The translations under genes and the position numbers were made by a program. DNA of 64,000 bases from the NCBI GenBank assembly GCA_028687545.1, contig JAQTZZ010000006.1, positions 62,001-126,000 on the forward strand. Direction: 5' to 3'. Below, piece after piece: positions 8,687 through 17,744 of the stretch. Under the pieces are notes generated by a model that had not been told where the DNA came from, ran no database searches, and saw only the letters and a list, made by a program, of their open reading frames with translations. This DNA comes from Candidatus Wallbacteria bacterium. Its GTDB lineage: Bacteria; Muiribacteriota; JAQTZZ01. The first letter of the stretch is position 1, and every line of letters starts with the position of its first letter.

Positions 8687-9996
8687 TGAACGAATCGAAT
8701 CACCAGACGTTTTCCGCACCTACATATAGTGAAGCTCAACTTAAGGCTAGTCTTGCCTTCAATTGCCGGATCAAGGTGATCGGAAGGCGCGAGGTCAAAA
8801 AAGGTGGATTTTTCGGTTTTTTCAGGAGGCGGGAAATCGAGATCACTGTGACCCCGGAGAAGCCCGTCGAACCGACCAAGCCTGAATCCAGCAGAGTAAA
8901 ATCCGAAAAAGAGAAACCTGTGATTGTATGTCAAGCCCCACCTGATCTGGAGAACATAAAAAAAATTCTCAAGCTGGTCGATAAGGGCAGGAAAAATTCT
9001 GAACCCAAACCTGAAATCAAAGAAAAACCGGATGCATTGCTGAAGGAACCCCACAGCAAATCCGAGGCTCTGGAAGGAATCGGCGATCAAGTCAGCAGTA
9101 TCAAGAAAAAATTGGATGACCTTCAGAACAGCGTATTGGCTCCGGAAAATCCGGAAAGCAGGTTCGGCCTTGATACTTTACCGCTTGAAGTGCGTCAGCT
9201 GGGTGAAAAACTGACCCTGCACCGGGTGAAACCTGAGAAAGTCCAGAAAATCTGTGCCAATATCGCTGAAACCCTGAAAAAAAGGGGAAACAGCTTCAGC
9301 TGGTCGCTTTCAGAACTGTTCAAAGAAGAACTGCAGAATCTTGTCAGCATCAAAAACTTTGAATTGTACCAGGGGCAGTGCCAGGTGATCTCCCTGATCG
9401 GTCCCACCGGGACAGGCAAAACCTCGACAATCGCCAAAATGGCCGCCAAGTGGAAACTTTCACATGAAAATCTGAAGATTGTTTTCATTACGCTGGACAC
9501 ATACCGCATTGGTGCGACAGAGCAGCTTTTAAAGCACGGGGAGATTCTCGGAATTCCAGTGGAGGTTATCGATTGCGACCTTCCGGAACGCGAGAAGATG
9601 ACCAAGGAAAAAGTGCGGAAATACTGCCAGGATGGCTATAACCTGATTTTCATCGATACTCCAGGCAGAAGCCCGAATGACCCTCATGAAATCACCAGCA
9701 TGTGCGAAGAGCTCGCAATTCCGGAACTGAGCAATTTCCTGGTTCTCACTGCCGGCTCCAAGGAAGCTGACCAGGAGAATATTTTAAAGAAATTCAGCCG
9801 CGCCAATCCCAAGGGCTGCATCATCACCAAGCTTGATGAAACCAAAAAATTCGGATTTCTGATTAATCTGAGCGAAGCCTTTCGGACTATTCCGATCTAT
9901 TGTCTCACGAACGGGCAGGAAATCCATAAAGACCTTGTTTTTCCCTCACATAATAATCTTACCGGCCTGTTTCTCTCGGAAAAGGATGATGAGTAA
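8686..9996 (+). CDS. flhF: flagellar SRP-like GTPase FlhF
   Basis: SRP-family GTPase that marks the site of flagellar assembly. The N-terminal B-domain region (FSAPTYSEAQLKA then REVKKGGFFGFFRRREIEIT) matches FlhF. A long charged, low-complexity linker follows (about residues 55-160), then the NG domain. The P-loop GPTGTGKTS is at about residue 239. DTYRIGATEQL, DTPGRSP (usually DTAGR) and TKLDETKKFG follow in the expected order. Start coupling to the short upstream ORF is possible. The last gene of the flagellar series ends near a repeat at 10028-10110. Confidence 0.95.
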   Translation: MNESNHQTFSAPTYSEAQLKASLAFNCRIKVIGRREVKKGGFFGFFRRREIEITVTPEKPVEPTKPESSRVKSEKEKPVIVCQAPPDLENIKKILKLVDKGRKNSEPKPEIKEKPDALLKEPHSKSEALEGIGDQVSSIKKKLDDLQNSVLAPENPESRFGLDTLPLEVRQLGEKLTLHRVKPEKVQKICANIAETLKKRGNSFSWSLSELFKEELQNLVSIKNFELYQGQCQVISLIGPTGTGKTSTIAKMAAKWKLSHENLKIVFITLDTYRIGATEQLLKHGEILGIPVEVIDCDLPEREKMTKEKVRKYCQDGYNLIFIDTPGRSPNDPHEITSMCEELAIPELSNFLVLTAGSKEADQENILKKFSRANPKGCIITKLDETKKFGFLINLSEAFRTIPIYCLTNGQEIHKDLVFPSHNNLTGLFLSEKDDE

Positions 9997-10027
9997 GCTG
10001 TGTTCTGATAAACTCCAAGAAGTCGGT

Positions 10028-10110
10028 ATGTTAGTAGGTTGGTAAGTTTGTATGTTGGGAAAAGCTATTTTTCAGCATACTAACCTACAAACCTGCCAAC
10101 TTACTAACAT
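10028..10110. repeat. TWNG-type repeat arranged as a large inverted repeat, copy 2
   Basis: A left arm of 8-mers (TATGTTAG TAGGTTGG TAAGTTTG TATGTTGG) and a right arm of complementary units (CATACTAA CCTACAAA CCTGCCAA CTTACTAA CAT) flank a short AT-rich loop. They could form an imperfect stem of about 30 bp between the convergent flhF and transcarbamylase genes. It may also serve as a bidirectional transcription stop. Confidence 0.6.
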
Positions 10111-10149
10111 CATGCAGTGCAGAATTGGTTGTTGCAACGTTCGCTGTTG

Positions 10150-11202
10150 CTAAGGACGCCCTCCCATGGTCAACGCCATCACAGCCTTTGCCGTATGGAT
10201 CCGGTTTTCCGCTTCGTCGATCACGATTGAATGCTCACCGTCGATCACGCTGTCCACCACTTCTTTGCCGCGATCCGCCGGCAGAGCGTGCATGTAGACT
10301 GATTGCTTATCAGTGATGCCCATCAATTTCTCGTCACAGATCCAGTGCTTGTATTTTTCCAGATTGGCTTTCATGACTTTTTTGCCGTCGTCAGTGGACA
10401 GGTGTTTGATGCGGGACTGACCAGGAGGAACTTCGACTCCCAGGAATCCTCCCCAGTTCTTAGGGATCACTATATGAGCGCCGCGGAATCCTTCTTCCAT
10501 GTTGTCTACAAATTTAATGCTTCCGCCGTGTTTTTCAGCGTTTTTTTTGGCTTTTTCCACTATTTCCGGGATAAAGGGGAATTCTTTTGGCCCTGCTACT
10601 ACGACATCCATGCCATAGCGCGGGAAGAGCAGGATCTGGCTCTGCGGTACAGACAGGGGTTTGGCGTGGCTGGTGGCATAAGCCCAGGAAATGCAGATTT
10701 TCAGCCCTTTGAGGTTTTTTCCGAACTTCTCCTGGATCGTGAGCAGGTCTGCCAGGGACTGCATCGGGTGATACCAGTCGTCCTGGAGGCTCAAGATCGG
10801 AATCTGGGAATATTTGGCCAGTTCGCGCAAGTAATTATTGCCGAGCTCGTTCTTCTCACCGTATCCGAAAAAGCAGTTGCGGCAGGCGATGGCGTGACCC
10901 ATCCGGGACAGCACTTCGGCGGTATCCTTCGCTGATTCGCCATGAGACAGCTGCATCTTGTCCGGTGTCAGGTCGTGGGCGTGCCCGCCGAGCTGGGTGA
11001 TGCCGGCCTCCATCGAGTTCCTGGTCCTGGTGGACTGCTCGAAGAACATCATGAAAACCGTCTTGTCCTGCAGCAGGCGATGCTGCTCTCCCAATGCGAA
11101 TTTCAGCTTCAGGTAACTGGAAGCCTCCAGCATTGTATCAACTTCTTCTCTGGTGAATTCGTCAGTGTCGATGAAATGTTTGCCCCTGAAATTTGTGTTC
11201 AT
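10150..11202 (-). CDS. knotted transcarbamylase of the YgeW type (substrate unknown)
   Basis: Member of the aspartate/ornithine carbamoyltransferase superfamily, which transfers a carbamoyl group to an amine. The carbamoyl-phosphate motif is STRTR (in EQSTRTRNSMEAG). HPMQSLADL matches the HPxQ motif. The stretch WAYATSHAKPLSVPQSQ followed by RYGMDV and MEEGFRGAHIVIPKNWG resembles the E. coli YgeW family, a knotted transcarbamylase with no settled substrate. The usual HCLP motif reads HALPADRG, so the Cys is Ala. The ATG at 11202 is chosen because AGGAGG lies just upstream; a longer ORF reaches 11259 without such a site. At 350 aa it is slightly short for YgeW. It stands alone between repeat-bearing gaps. 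Confidence 0.75.
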   Translation of the reverse strand: MNTNFRGKHFIDTDEFTREEVDTMLEASSYLKLKFALGEQHRLLQDKTVFMMFFEQSTRTRNSMEAGITQLGGHAHDLTPDKMQLSHGESAKDTAEVLSRMGHAIACRNCFFGYGEKNELGNNYLRELAKYSQIPILSLQDDWYHPMQSLADLLTIQEKFGKNLKGLKICISWAYATSHAKPLSVPQSQILLFPRYGMDVVVAGPKEFPFIPEIVEKAKKNAEKHGGSIKFVDNMEEGFRGAHIVIPKNWGGFLGVEVPPGQSRIKHLSTDDGKKVMKANLEKYKHWICDEKLMGITDKQSVYMHALPADRGKEVVDSVIDGEHSIVIDEAENRIHTAKAVMALTMGGRP

Positions 11203-11244
11203 CAGTCCTCCTGAAATAAAATATTGCCGGCCGATTTGCAGTAT

Positions 11245-11287
11245 TCTTCCACATACCAACTTACTAACATACTAACTTACCAACATC
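11245..11287. repeat. TWNG-type repeat, copy 3
   Basis: Upstream of the transcarbamylase gene, four units of the type CATACCAA CTTACTAA CATACTAA CTTACCAA are followed by CGTGCCGTGAACAAG. That last stretch resembles the sequence after the copy at 47010. The rest of the 160-bp gap shows no clear motif. Confidence 0.6.
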
Positions 11288-11362
11288 GTGCCGTGAACAA
11301 GCAGGCAACTAAGTATCATTGCATTACTATTTTAAATCGTTTCCGGCTAATGCACAAGTGGA

Positions 11363-12091
11363 TTAGAGTTTGACATCCGGCAGTTTCCAGGCTTTCCGGT
11401 ACTTCTGATAGGCTTCCACCGGCATCTGCACGAGGAGCGGTGATCTGGACCGGTCGAGCCAGCGCATCAGGTCGAGCATGTCATATTCGCACATGGCTGT
11501 GCAGCCTGAGGTGGATTTGTCGGAACCCCGCCAGATGTGGATGAAGATCAGGCTTCCCATCTGCGGGATTCGCAATGGATTGTGATTGACTACAAACAGC
11601 CATTTGTAGAGGATATCATCCCTTCTCATTGTTTCGAAGGATTTCCAGGTGACTCCCTGCGGAAGCCCAGCGGTATCGATTATCTGGTTATAATACTGCG
11701 ATTCAGGGTCATCTATGCCCAGAATGCTTGGTAAAGTGTGGACGTATTTATACGCTGTCTGAAACGGAGGAGCCGGCGCATATCCCATGCAGTCGCCGAT
11801 GGAAAAGATCCCTGCCGGAGCCCTGCCGTCTCCTTCCCGCTTTTCGGGTCCTGGAAGATTGGCGGGATGCAGCCCGAGCCCCCAGCCCAGCCCGCTTCTC
11901 CCGAGCGTGACAGGGATGTCTCCCCTGTATTCGGTCCAGTGCGAGCCTTTGTCAAACAGGAACATCCTTCCATGGATTTCGCTCCAGTCGCGGCTGAGGA
12001 CCAGGATCACCTGTCTGCAGCCAGGGTCAAGCGGAGCTGCTGTGGCAGCGCAGAGACAAAATGTGAGCAGAGAGCAGAGCATGAGTTTCAT
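11363..12091 (-). CDS. L,D-transpeptidase (YkuD-type) family exported protein
   Basis: Probably a periplasmic enzyme that crosslinks or modifies peptidoglycan through a catalytic cysteine. The signal peptide is MKLMLCSLLTFCLCAATAA. The catalytic region FIHIWRGSDKSTSGCTAMC has the His, Gly and Cys pattern of the L,D-transpeptidase/YafK-like family (H...SxGCxxM). A longer ORF begins at 12139, but the ATG at 12091 has GAGGTG at a good distance and starts directly on a signal peptide. The 242 aa length fits the family. The exact reaction is uncertain because members can also be amidase-like. Confidence 0.8.
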   Translation of the reverse strand: MKLMLCSLLTFCLCAATAAPLDPGCRQVILVLSRDWSEIHGRMFLFDKGSHWTEYRGDIPVTLGRSGLGWGLGLHPANLPGPEKREGDGRAPAGIFSIGDCMGYAPAPPFQTAYKYVHTLPSILGIDDPESQYYNQIIDTAGLPQGVTWKSFETMRRDDILYKWLFVVNHNPLRIPQMGSLIFIHIWRGSDKSTSGCTAMCEYDMLDLMRWLDRSRSPLLVQMPVEAYQKYRKAWKLPDVKL

Positions 12092-12169
12092 GGCACACCT
12101 CTGACAAGTTTTAGAATCAGGATACAGCAGAATTAGCAAAGTGGAAATCCATTTTATACAAGTGAGATG

Positions 12170-12244
12170 GGGCGGACACAGGGGTCCGCCCTTACAGAAA
12201 TTTCATTCTATCATTCTATAAGGGTTGACCCGTGTGTCAACCCT
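12170..12244. repeat. two adjacent hairpins between divergent transcription units
   Basis: GGGCGGAC (12170-12177) pairs with GTCCGCCC (12184-12191). AGGGTTGAC (12221-12229) pairs perfectly with GTCAACCCT (12236-12244). They lie in the gap after the YhaN-like gene and before the L,D-transpeptidase (both on the minus strand). No long T-run follows on the minus strand, so a terminator role is only possible, not shown. Confidence 0.5.
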
Positions 12245-12254
12245 GTTTTCTGAT

Positions 12255-14375
12255 TTATTGATTCAATTCAACTATGTTTCCGTCAGGCGCGAGCTTTTTG
12301 TAGATGTCCAGCAGATACCTGTGGCAGGAGAAGAAGAACACCTGGTTTTTGCGGGAGATTTCCAGCAGGATTTCCAGGGCTGCTTCAGCCCTTTTCTCGT
12401 CAAAGACTGCCCAGGCTTCGTCAATGAACAGGGGCAGGTCCATGGATTTGTCGTTTTCCAGGCCTGGCGGGGAAGTGAGATAAGCAGCTGAGAGCGCGAA
12501 ATAAAGCTGTGCAAAGGTGCCTGTGCTCAGGATGGATAGATTCAAGCTTTTTCCAAGCTTATCCATTATCAGGAAATCCTCCTGTGTCTTGACTATGGAA
12601 TTGTATTTCCCGGCTGTGATTTTTTCTAAAAACCTGCCTGCAATGTCCAGTGTAGCAGGCTGCATTTTATCTTCCATCTTTTTTTTGATTGTCTGCACAA
12701 AATAGAGAGCGATCCTGAGGCTGCCGTATTCATTAAGCTGCAAAGCCAGCCTGCTTCTGGCAGTTTCCAGTTCCTGACTGAGAATTTCGGGGTCCTGGCC
12801 TGAATTGTCTCTGATCCTGAGATTCAGGTCAGTGATTTTGGCTGTCAAAGCCTGGATTTTATCGCGTGTTTCCTGCTCCAGAGTGTCTGTATTTTTTACC
12901 TCAGGCAGGGTGGAAAGCTGCAGTTCAATCAATTGCAGGTTATGCCGCAGTTCGTGCTGTTTGCCTGTGATGTTCTGAAGTTCTGCAATGATTTTTAAAT
13001 AAAGTTCGCTTTCCGCTGGAATGAAAGAGGGCATGGAAAACTCAGGAATTCTGTCCCTGATGCGATCAATGAGGATTTGGATCTCCAGGATTTCCTGATC
13101 ATGGATGATCTCTTTATGTTCTTCCCTGCGCAGGATTTCTAGAGCACTGGAATGTTCTTCAGGAAGTTTGTTCAGGCAAATGATTTCCCTGTATTCTAGC
13201 TCAGTCGATTCCAGCCTGGCTTGAATTTTCTCGAATTTCTCCTGAATAGTTACAAGCTGCCTGGCAGAATCCAGGTTTTTCTCAGCTTCCCTGGCTCCGG
13301 AAACCGACTGCCGCCAGGCTGCGAAACAGAAAGCGGAAAGGAGCAGCGCCAGCAGCCAGTAGCTTGCTCCGGACAGGACAAACAGAGCGATCAGCAAAGG
13401 AGGGATAATCAGATAAAGAAATTTAAACAGATTTTGATGACTCAGCTTGAATTCTTTACGCAGAAGGGATTGCGACATCAGGTCTGATTCTTCCTGGAGA
13501 AGTTGAGATTCCTGGATCAGTTTTTCCCGTTCGCCGTAAAGCCTGGTCAGTTTTTCCTTTAATCCGAAGGCACCTGTCAGAATCGGTTTTTTTTCCGCTA
13601 AACCGCTGAGGCGGTATGAAAGCGATGCCAGAAGCTCCGGATTCAGATCCCATTCCTTGAGTTCAGCCTGAATCTTCGCGTGATCTTCCACAAGTTTTTT
13701 TCTCAGACTGGATAATTTCTGCTCTGTGCTGATTTTCTGGAGCAGTTCCTCCAGCTTTGTTTTCTCTGCGCAGAGAGTGTTCAATTCCTGTGTAAGAGGC
13801 TTGAGCTGAGCTGATTTCAATCTCTGCAGTTCTAATTTCTGTTCCAGATTATTAACCACAGATCGCGAAACATCCATAGGCTTTTTCTGGGAACGGTCAG
13901 TGTGCAGAGCTTCCAGCCTGCAGCTCAGTTCTTTCTCCACTTGACCCAGATTGACACCTCTGGAACCTGAAAGAAGGCTGTAAAAAGGGTGGACAGGGTC
14001 GTTTTTAAGGGTCTCAATGCTGGAAAGGGTCAGGCTGAAAATATTAAAATATTTCCGTTCGTCCCAGTCGAATATCCCGCTAAGGCTTTTCGGTTCGGTT
14101 TTTTTTCCGGATCTTACAATTCTCTGGATTTCGCCTGCTTCTTCCAGATTCATCTCGCCGCTGCACCCATCCAGATCATCTTTCAGAGCTGAGAGAGGCG
14201 AATTTTTTGTGATGCCCTTTTTGCCTTTATAAAAAAAGAAGAAACGGAAAAAATTGAACAGGCTGGTCTTGCCTGCCTCATTCTCGCCAAAAATAAAGTT
14301 GAATCCTCTGGAAAACAGGAATTCCTTATCTGACAATGGCCTGAAATTTCCGATAAAAGCCCGTTTAATCTTCAT
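12255..14375 (-). CDS. SbcC/YhaN-like AAA ATPase
   Basis: Large SMC/RecN/SbcC-style ATPase, probably working with the nuclease encoded just upstream in DNA end processing or repair. Walker A is FGENEAGKTS near residue 33. Long coiled-coil stretches occupy the middle (about 170-560), with a short hydrophobic pair inside (about 330-355, LIIPPLLIALFVLSGASYWL). That hairpin also occurs in YhaN-type proteins. An ABC-type signature LSTGTFAQLYFALSAAY precedes Walker B (LPLFIDEAWAVFDEKR). The ATG lies inside the end of the upstream gene (11-bp overlap), so the two are cotranslated. The membrane-like hairpin separates it from ordinary SbcC. Confidence 0.85.
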   Translation of the reverse strand: MKIKRAFIGNFRPLSDKEFLFSRGFNFIFGENEAGKTSLFNFFRFFFFYKGKKGITKNSPLSALKDDLDGCSGEMNLEEAGEIQRIVRSGKKTEPKSLSGIFDWDERKYFNIFSLTLSSIETLKNDPVHPFYSLLSGSRGVNLGQVEKELSCRLEALHTDRSQKKPMDVSRSVVNNLEQKLELQRLKSAQLKPLTQELNTLCAEKTKLEELLQKISTEQKLSSLRKKLVEDHAKIQAELKEWDLNPELLASLSYRLSGLAEKKPILTGAFGLKEKLTRLYGEREKLIQESQLLQEESDLMSQSLLRKEFKLSHQNLFKFLYLIIPPLLIALFVLSGASYWLLALLLSAFCFAAWRQSVSGAREAEKNLDSARQLVTIQEKFEKIQARLESTELEYREIICLNKLPEEHSSALEILRREEHKEIIHDQEILEIQILIDRIRDRIPEFSMPSFIPAESELYLKIIAELQNITGKQHELRHNLQLIELQLSTLPEVKNTDTLEQETRDKIQALTAKITDLNLRIRDNSGQDPEILSQELETARSRLALQLNEYGSLRIALYFVQTIKKKMEDKMQPATLDIAGRFLEKITAGKYNSIVKTQEDFLIMDKLGKSLNLSILSTGTFAQLYFALSAAYLTSPPGLENDKSMDLPLFIDEAWAVFDEKRAEAALEILLEISRKNQVFFFSCHRYLLDIYKKLAPDGNIVELNQ

Positions 14376-15510
14376 GGAACAATAGTTCAGTCGCCAGTTT
14401 TTCAGCTTCCTGTGTCAGTTTCGGCCAGTCAGGGGTTTGACCGCATTCAGAATAAAGAGACTGAATCTCGTTCCTGACAGATTGAAACGACGGCAGGTCG
14501 GAATGTCCGTCACAAATCTCTGAAAGCAGTGTTTGAATCTGATCTTCCAGAGGGGTGAGAAATTCCCTGGGATGATTTATTTCGAGATCATAGAAGTAGT
14601 TTTTCCCGTCAGAAGTCAGAAAATCCGGAGGGATTTGGACTCCTGCCGGCAATGTGAGGCGCAGCTTGCAGAGCCTGACAGAAGCCAGCCCGATTACAGA
14701 GCTCTTTTCGATCAGTTCCGGAAGTTGTGAAAGGTCGTCCAAAGTTGCAGTTATTTCCAGCCATTCTGCATCTGCGGTGGCTATGAAACGGGCATCGATT
14801 TTCCTGTTTTCATCGATTTCCACGAGATAACACCCGCACAGTCCGGAATATTTGGACTTTTTTCCCTGCGGAGTTCCAGGATAGAGGATCACACGGTTCC
14901 GCTCGTTATAAACCATTGTTTTTTGATGGATGTGTCCAAGGCACCAGATGTCTACCGGCAGCTCCAGCAGCCTTTTCCTGGTGGTCGGTGCATAATTGTA
15001 TTCAGGAGAGATTTCTGTCAGGTTACAATGTATCAGTCCGATCCTGAGAAAGACGTCTCCCTGGATCTTTTCGGGAAAGCCTGTGGTCAGATCTGATTCG
15101 ATGTTTTTCTGCGGATGTGAGATTCCAGTGATCGCGATTTTACCGAAAACGCTGTCCAGTTCTACAGTGCTGAAGCGTTCGGAAAACAAGTGCACATTGG
15201 GAGGCAGCTTGAAGTCCCAGGGCAGTGGATCATGGTTTCCGCAGGCGATGAAGACCGGCGGAGCCTCAGCCAGGAGCTTCCCATATTTAAGCGGGATCAG
15301 CTGTGAATACTGGACATCTTCAAAGACATCGCCTGCAATCAGGATGAAATCAACCTGCTCGGATCTGGCGAGCTCAAAGATATTTCTGATGGAATTGAAT
15401 GATGCGGAAAGAAGTTTCTCCTGCAGGGCTGAGTCCGATCTGCCGATGCCTGTGAAAGGATAACCGATGTGCCAGTCAGCGGTGTGGATGAAGCGTATGG
15501 CTTTTTTCAT
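14365..15510 (-). CDS. SbcD/YhaO-like metallophosphoesterase
   Basis: Calcineurin-type metal-dependent nuclease. Motifs run in order: HTADWHIG (residue 9 on), AGDVFED, ACGNHD and LGHIHQK, plus YPGTPQGK, as in Mre11/SbcD proteins. The C-terminal third is less conserved and likely contacts the ATPase partner. Its 381 aa length is usual. It forms a two-gene unit with the SbcC/YhaN-like gene, with overlapping ends. Confidence 0.87.
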   Translation of the reverse strand: MKKAIRFIHTADWHIGYPFTGIGRSDSALQEKLLSASFNSIRNIFELARSEQVDFILIAGDVFEDVQYSQLIPLKYGKLLAEAPPVFIACGNHDPLPWDFKLPPNVHLFSERFSTVELDSVFGKIAITGISHPQKNIESDLTTGFPEKIQGDVFLRIGLIHCNLTEISPEYNYAPTTRKRLLELPVDIWCLGHIHQKTMVYNERNRVILYPGTPQGKKSKYSGLCGCYLVEIDENRKIDARFIATADAEWLEITATLDDLSQLPELIEKSSVIGLASVRLCKLRLTLPAGVQIPPDFLTSDGKNYFYDLEINHPREFLTPLEDQIQTLLSEICDGHSDLPSFQSVRNEIQSLYSECGQTPDWPKLTQEAEKLATELLFHED

Positions 15511-15590
15511 ACAACTAATCGCTTAAGCTCCTTTTCAGGTTAGTATGTTAATATTACATGCAGCTTACAGTACAACATTTGATTGCTGAT

Positions 15591-15658
15591 GGAAGTTTGT
15601 ATGTACGGAAAAATTCTGCAACATACCAACATACTAACTTACTAACCTACTAACTTCC
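15591..15658. repeat. TWNG-type repeat with inverted arm, copy 4
   Basis: Five 8-bp units (ACATACCA ACATACTA ACTTACTA ACCTACTA ACTTCC) on the right face a short complementary arm, GGAAGTTTGTATGT, on the left. A nearby stretch GTACAACATTTGATTGCTGA matches the flank of copy 1. The full gap 15511-15770 holds this repeat plus a separate hairpin. Confidence 0.6.
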
Positions 15659-15732
15659 AATGTTGAATAAGTAATGATTTGGAAATCGTTCAATATACCC
15701 CACTCCGTTCTAAAGGACTTCGGGGGTTAAGC

Positions 15733-15769
15733 GGCTGTAAAATTTTCACTTTGTTCAAATTTAACAGCC
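15733..15769 (-). terminator. hairpin just after the oligopeptide ATPase gene
   Basis: GGCTGT plus AAATTT pairs with AAATTT plus ACAGCC with one mismatch. It lies directly beyond the stop of the gene at 15771-16754. There is no strong T-run, so termination is plausible but unproven. Confidence 0.4.
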
Positions 15770-15770
15770 A

Positions 15771-16754
15771 CTAAATGTAATGGCACGCAGTCCAGTGCTC
15801 AGGTGAAATTTCTTTGAGTGCTGGAATGGTTTCTGCGCATTCCGGCTGGCAGGCCGGGCAGCGGGTGCGGAATCCGCAACCTGACGGCTTGGCAAGAGGG
15901 GAAGGCACATCACCGCCCAGCACCGGTTTTTCCCTGTTCTTCTTCCTGGGGTCCGGTATCGGCACTGCAGCCAGCAGAGCTTGTGAATAAGGGTGTTTGG
16001 GCCTGTTGTACACATCTTCTGCCGGACCGATTTCCACGATATTTCCAAGATACATTACTGCAATGCGGTGTGAGATATGCTTGACCACAGAAAGATCGTG
16101 GGCTATGAAAATATAGCTCAAACCAAACTCTTCCTGCAGATCCTGCATCAGATTGATCACCTGTGCCTGCACCGAAACGTCCAGGGCAGAGACAGGTTCG
16201 TCGGCGATGATCAGGCTGGGGTTTGTGGAGAGGGCTCTGGCGATCCCGATTCTTTGCCTCTGTCCGCCGGAAAATTCATGCGGATATCTGAAGGCATGCT
16301 CAGGCGAGAGTCCGACTTTTTCAAGCAGCCAGGTTACTTTATCGAGGCTGGATTTGAAATTGATTTTTTGAGGATGCACCTGCATCGGTTCTTCGATGAT
16401 GTTCCCGACTGTAAGCCTGGGATTGAGAGAGGAATAAGGGTCCTGAAAGATCATCTGGATTGAGGCTCTGTAAGGTCGCAGTTCAGCTCTGCTAAGATGT
16501 GCGAGTTCAACTTCGCCTTTGTCCGGATCATGGAACAGGATACTGCCGTCTGTCGGTTGATTAAGCCTGATGATAGTCCGCCCTACAGTAGTCTTGCCGC
16601 AGCCTGATTCCCCGACCAGTCCGAGCGTTTCCCCCTGATTCACTGAAAAGCTCACTCCGTCCACAGCCTTGACGGTTGCCACGACATGCCTGAAAACTCC
16701 GCCGAGTACCGGGAAGTACATTTTCAGATCTTTGATTTCCAGCAGTTTATTCAA
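15771..16754 (-). CDS. oligopeptide ABC transporter ATPase, OppF/DppF type
   Basis: Second nucleotide-binding subunit of the transporter. Walker A is GESGCGKTT, the signature SGGQRQRIGIARALS, and Walker B LIIADEPVSALDVS. The C-terminal oligopeptide extension has the cysteine-rich block GCGFRTRCPACQPEC, typical of OppD/DppD-class ATPases. It ends the operon and overlaps the preceding ATPase gene by 4 bp. E. coli YejF carries both ATPase halves in one protein; here they are separate genes. Confidence 0.92.
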   Translation of the reverse strand: MNKLLEIKDLKMYFPVLGGVFRHVVATVKAVDGVSFSVNQGETLGLVGESGCGKTTVGRTIIRLNQPTDGSILFHDPDKGEVELAHLSRAELRPYRASIQMIFQDPYSSLNPRLTVGNIIEEPMQVHPQKINFKSSLDKVTWLLEKVGLSPEHAFRYPHEFSGGQRQRIGIARALSTNPSLIIADEPVSALDVSVQAQVINLMQDLQEEFGLSYIFIAHDLSVVKHISHRIAVMYLGNIVEIGPAEDVYNRPKHPYSQALLAAVPIPDPRKKNREKPVLGGDVPSPLAKPSGCGFRTRCPACQPECAETIPALKEISPEHWTACHYI

Positions 16755-17734
16755 ACCTTGCTCCTATACAAATGACATCTCACCTGATGCCCGGGTTTTA
16801 TCTCAATCAGGTCAGGGATCTTTTTTTCGCAGGGTCCGAATTTATCCTTGCAGCGGGTAGAAAAACTGCACCCTGCAGGTAGATTCATGATATCAGGTAC
16901 GTTGCCCGGAATGGCGTTAAGGCGCTTTTTTTTAGATTCCAGGGATGGGATCGATTCCATCAACCCCCTTGTATAAGGGTGGAAGGGCTCGGCAAAAAGT
17001 GTTTCAGTGTCTGCGATTTCCTGGATTTTTCCGCAGTACATGACTGCAATCCTGTGGCTGGTTTCAGCGATCACTGAGAGATTGTGGGTAATCAAAATGA
17101 TCGCTGATTCAGGCCGCTGGTTTTTGAGGCGCACCATCAGGTCCAGGATTTGAGCCTGAATGGTGACATCCAGTGCTGTGGTGGGCTCGTCAGCAATCAG
17201 GAGATATGGATTGCAGGCCAGTGCCATGGCAATCATCACCCGCTGGCGCATGCCGCCTGAAAACTGGTGCGGGTAATCATCGAGCCTTTTCCCTGCGTCC
17301 GGAATTCCCACCAGCTCGAGCATCTGGGTAGCCAGGATTCTTGCTTCCTGAGGAGTCTTCTTCTGATGCAGAATGATCGGCTCCATCACCTGCATGCCTA
17401 TCGAAAAAACCGGATTCAGCGAAGTCATGGGTTCCTGGAAAATCATGGCAATCTCATTACCGCGAACTGCCCGTACTTCTTCCCAGGAAAGTTTCAGGAG
17501 GTCCCGCCCGCGGAAAACGATTTCTCCTCCGGCGATCCTGCCTGGAGGGTCAGGAATCAGACGAAGTATTGAGAGAGATGTCTGGGATTTGCCTGAGCCA
17601 GACTCACCTACAATGCCGAGGATTTCGCCCTGGTAGAGGTCGAATGAAACATCATCAACTGCTTTGGCGATTCCATCAGGGATGTAAAAATAGGTTTTCA
17701 GATTCCTGACCTTAAGCAGTTCCTTTCTCTCCAA
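16751..17734 (-). CDS. oligopeptide ABC transporter ATPase, OppD/DppD type
   Basis: First nucleotide-binding subunit. Walker A is GESGSGKSQ, the Q-loop segment [11 protein letters not shown], signature [15 protein letters not shown], Walker [17 protein letters not shown]-terminal Cys block, [15 protein letters not shown], follows. At 327 aa it is normal length. It lies 10 bp downstream of the permease gene and overlaps the OppF-type gene by 4 bp. Confidence 0.92.
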   Translation of the reverse strand: MERKELLKVRNLKTYFYIPDGIAKAVDDVSFDLYQGEILGIVGESGSGKSQTSLSILRLIPDPPGRIAGGEIVFRGRDLLKLSWEEVRAVRGNEIAMIFQEPMTSLNPVFSIGMQVMEPIILHQKKTPQEARILATQMLELVGIPDAGKRLDDYPHQFSGGMRQRVMIAMALACNPYLLIADEPTTALDVTIQAQILDLMVRLKNQRPESAIILITHNLSVIAETSHRIAVMYCGKIQEIADTETLFAEPFHPYTRGLMESIPSLESKKKRLNAIPGNVPDIMNLPAGCSFSTRCKDKFGPCEKKIPDLIEIKPGHQVRCHLYRSKV

Positions 17735-17744
17735 AATTCCTCCG

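Noticed and set aside
12255-14375. The SbcC/YhaN-like ATPase as part of an anti-phage system such as Gabija or Septu
   Set aside because: Its only partner is an SbcD/YhaO-like phosphoesterase, matching a repair pair, and no helicase or HNH partner is present.
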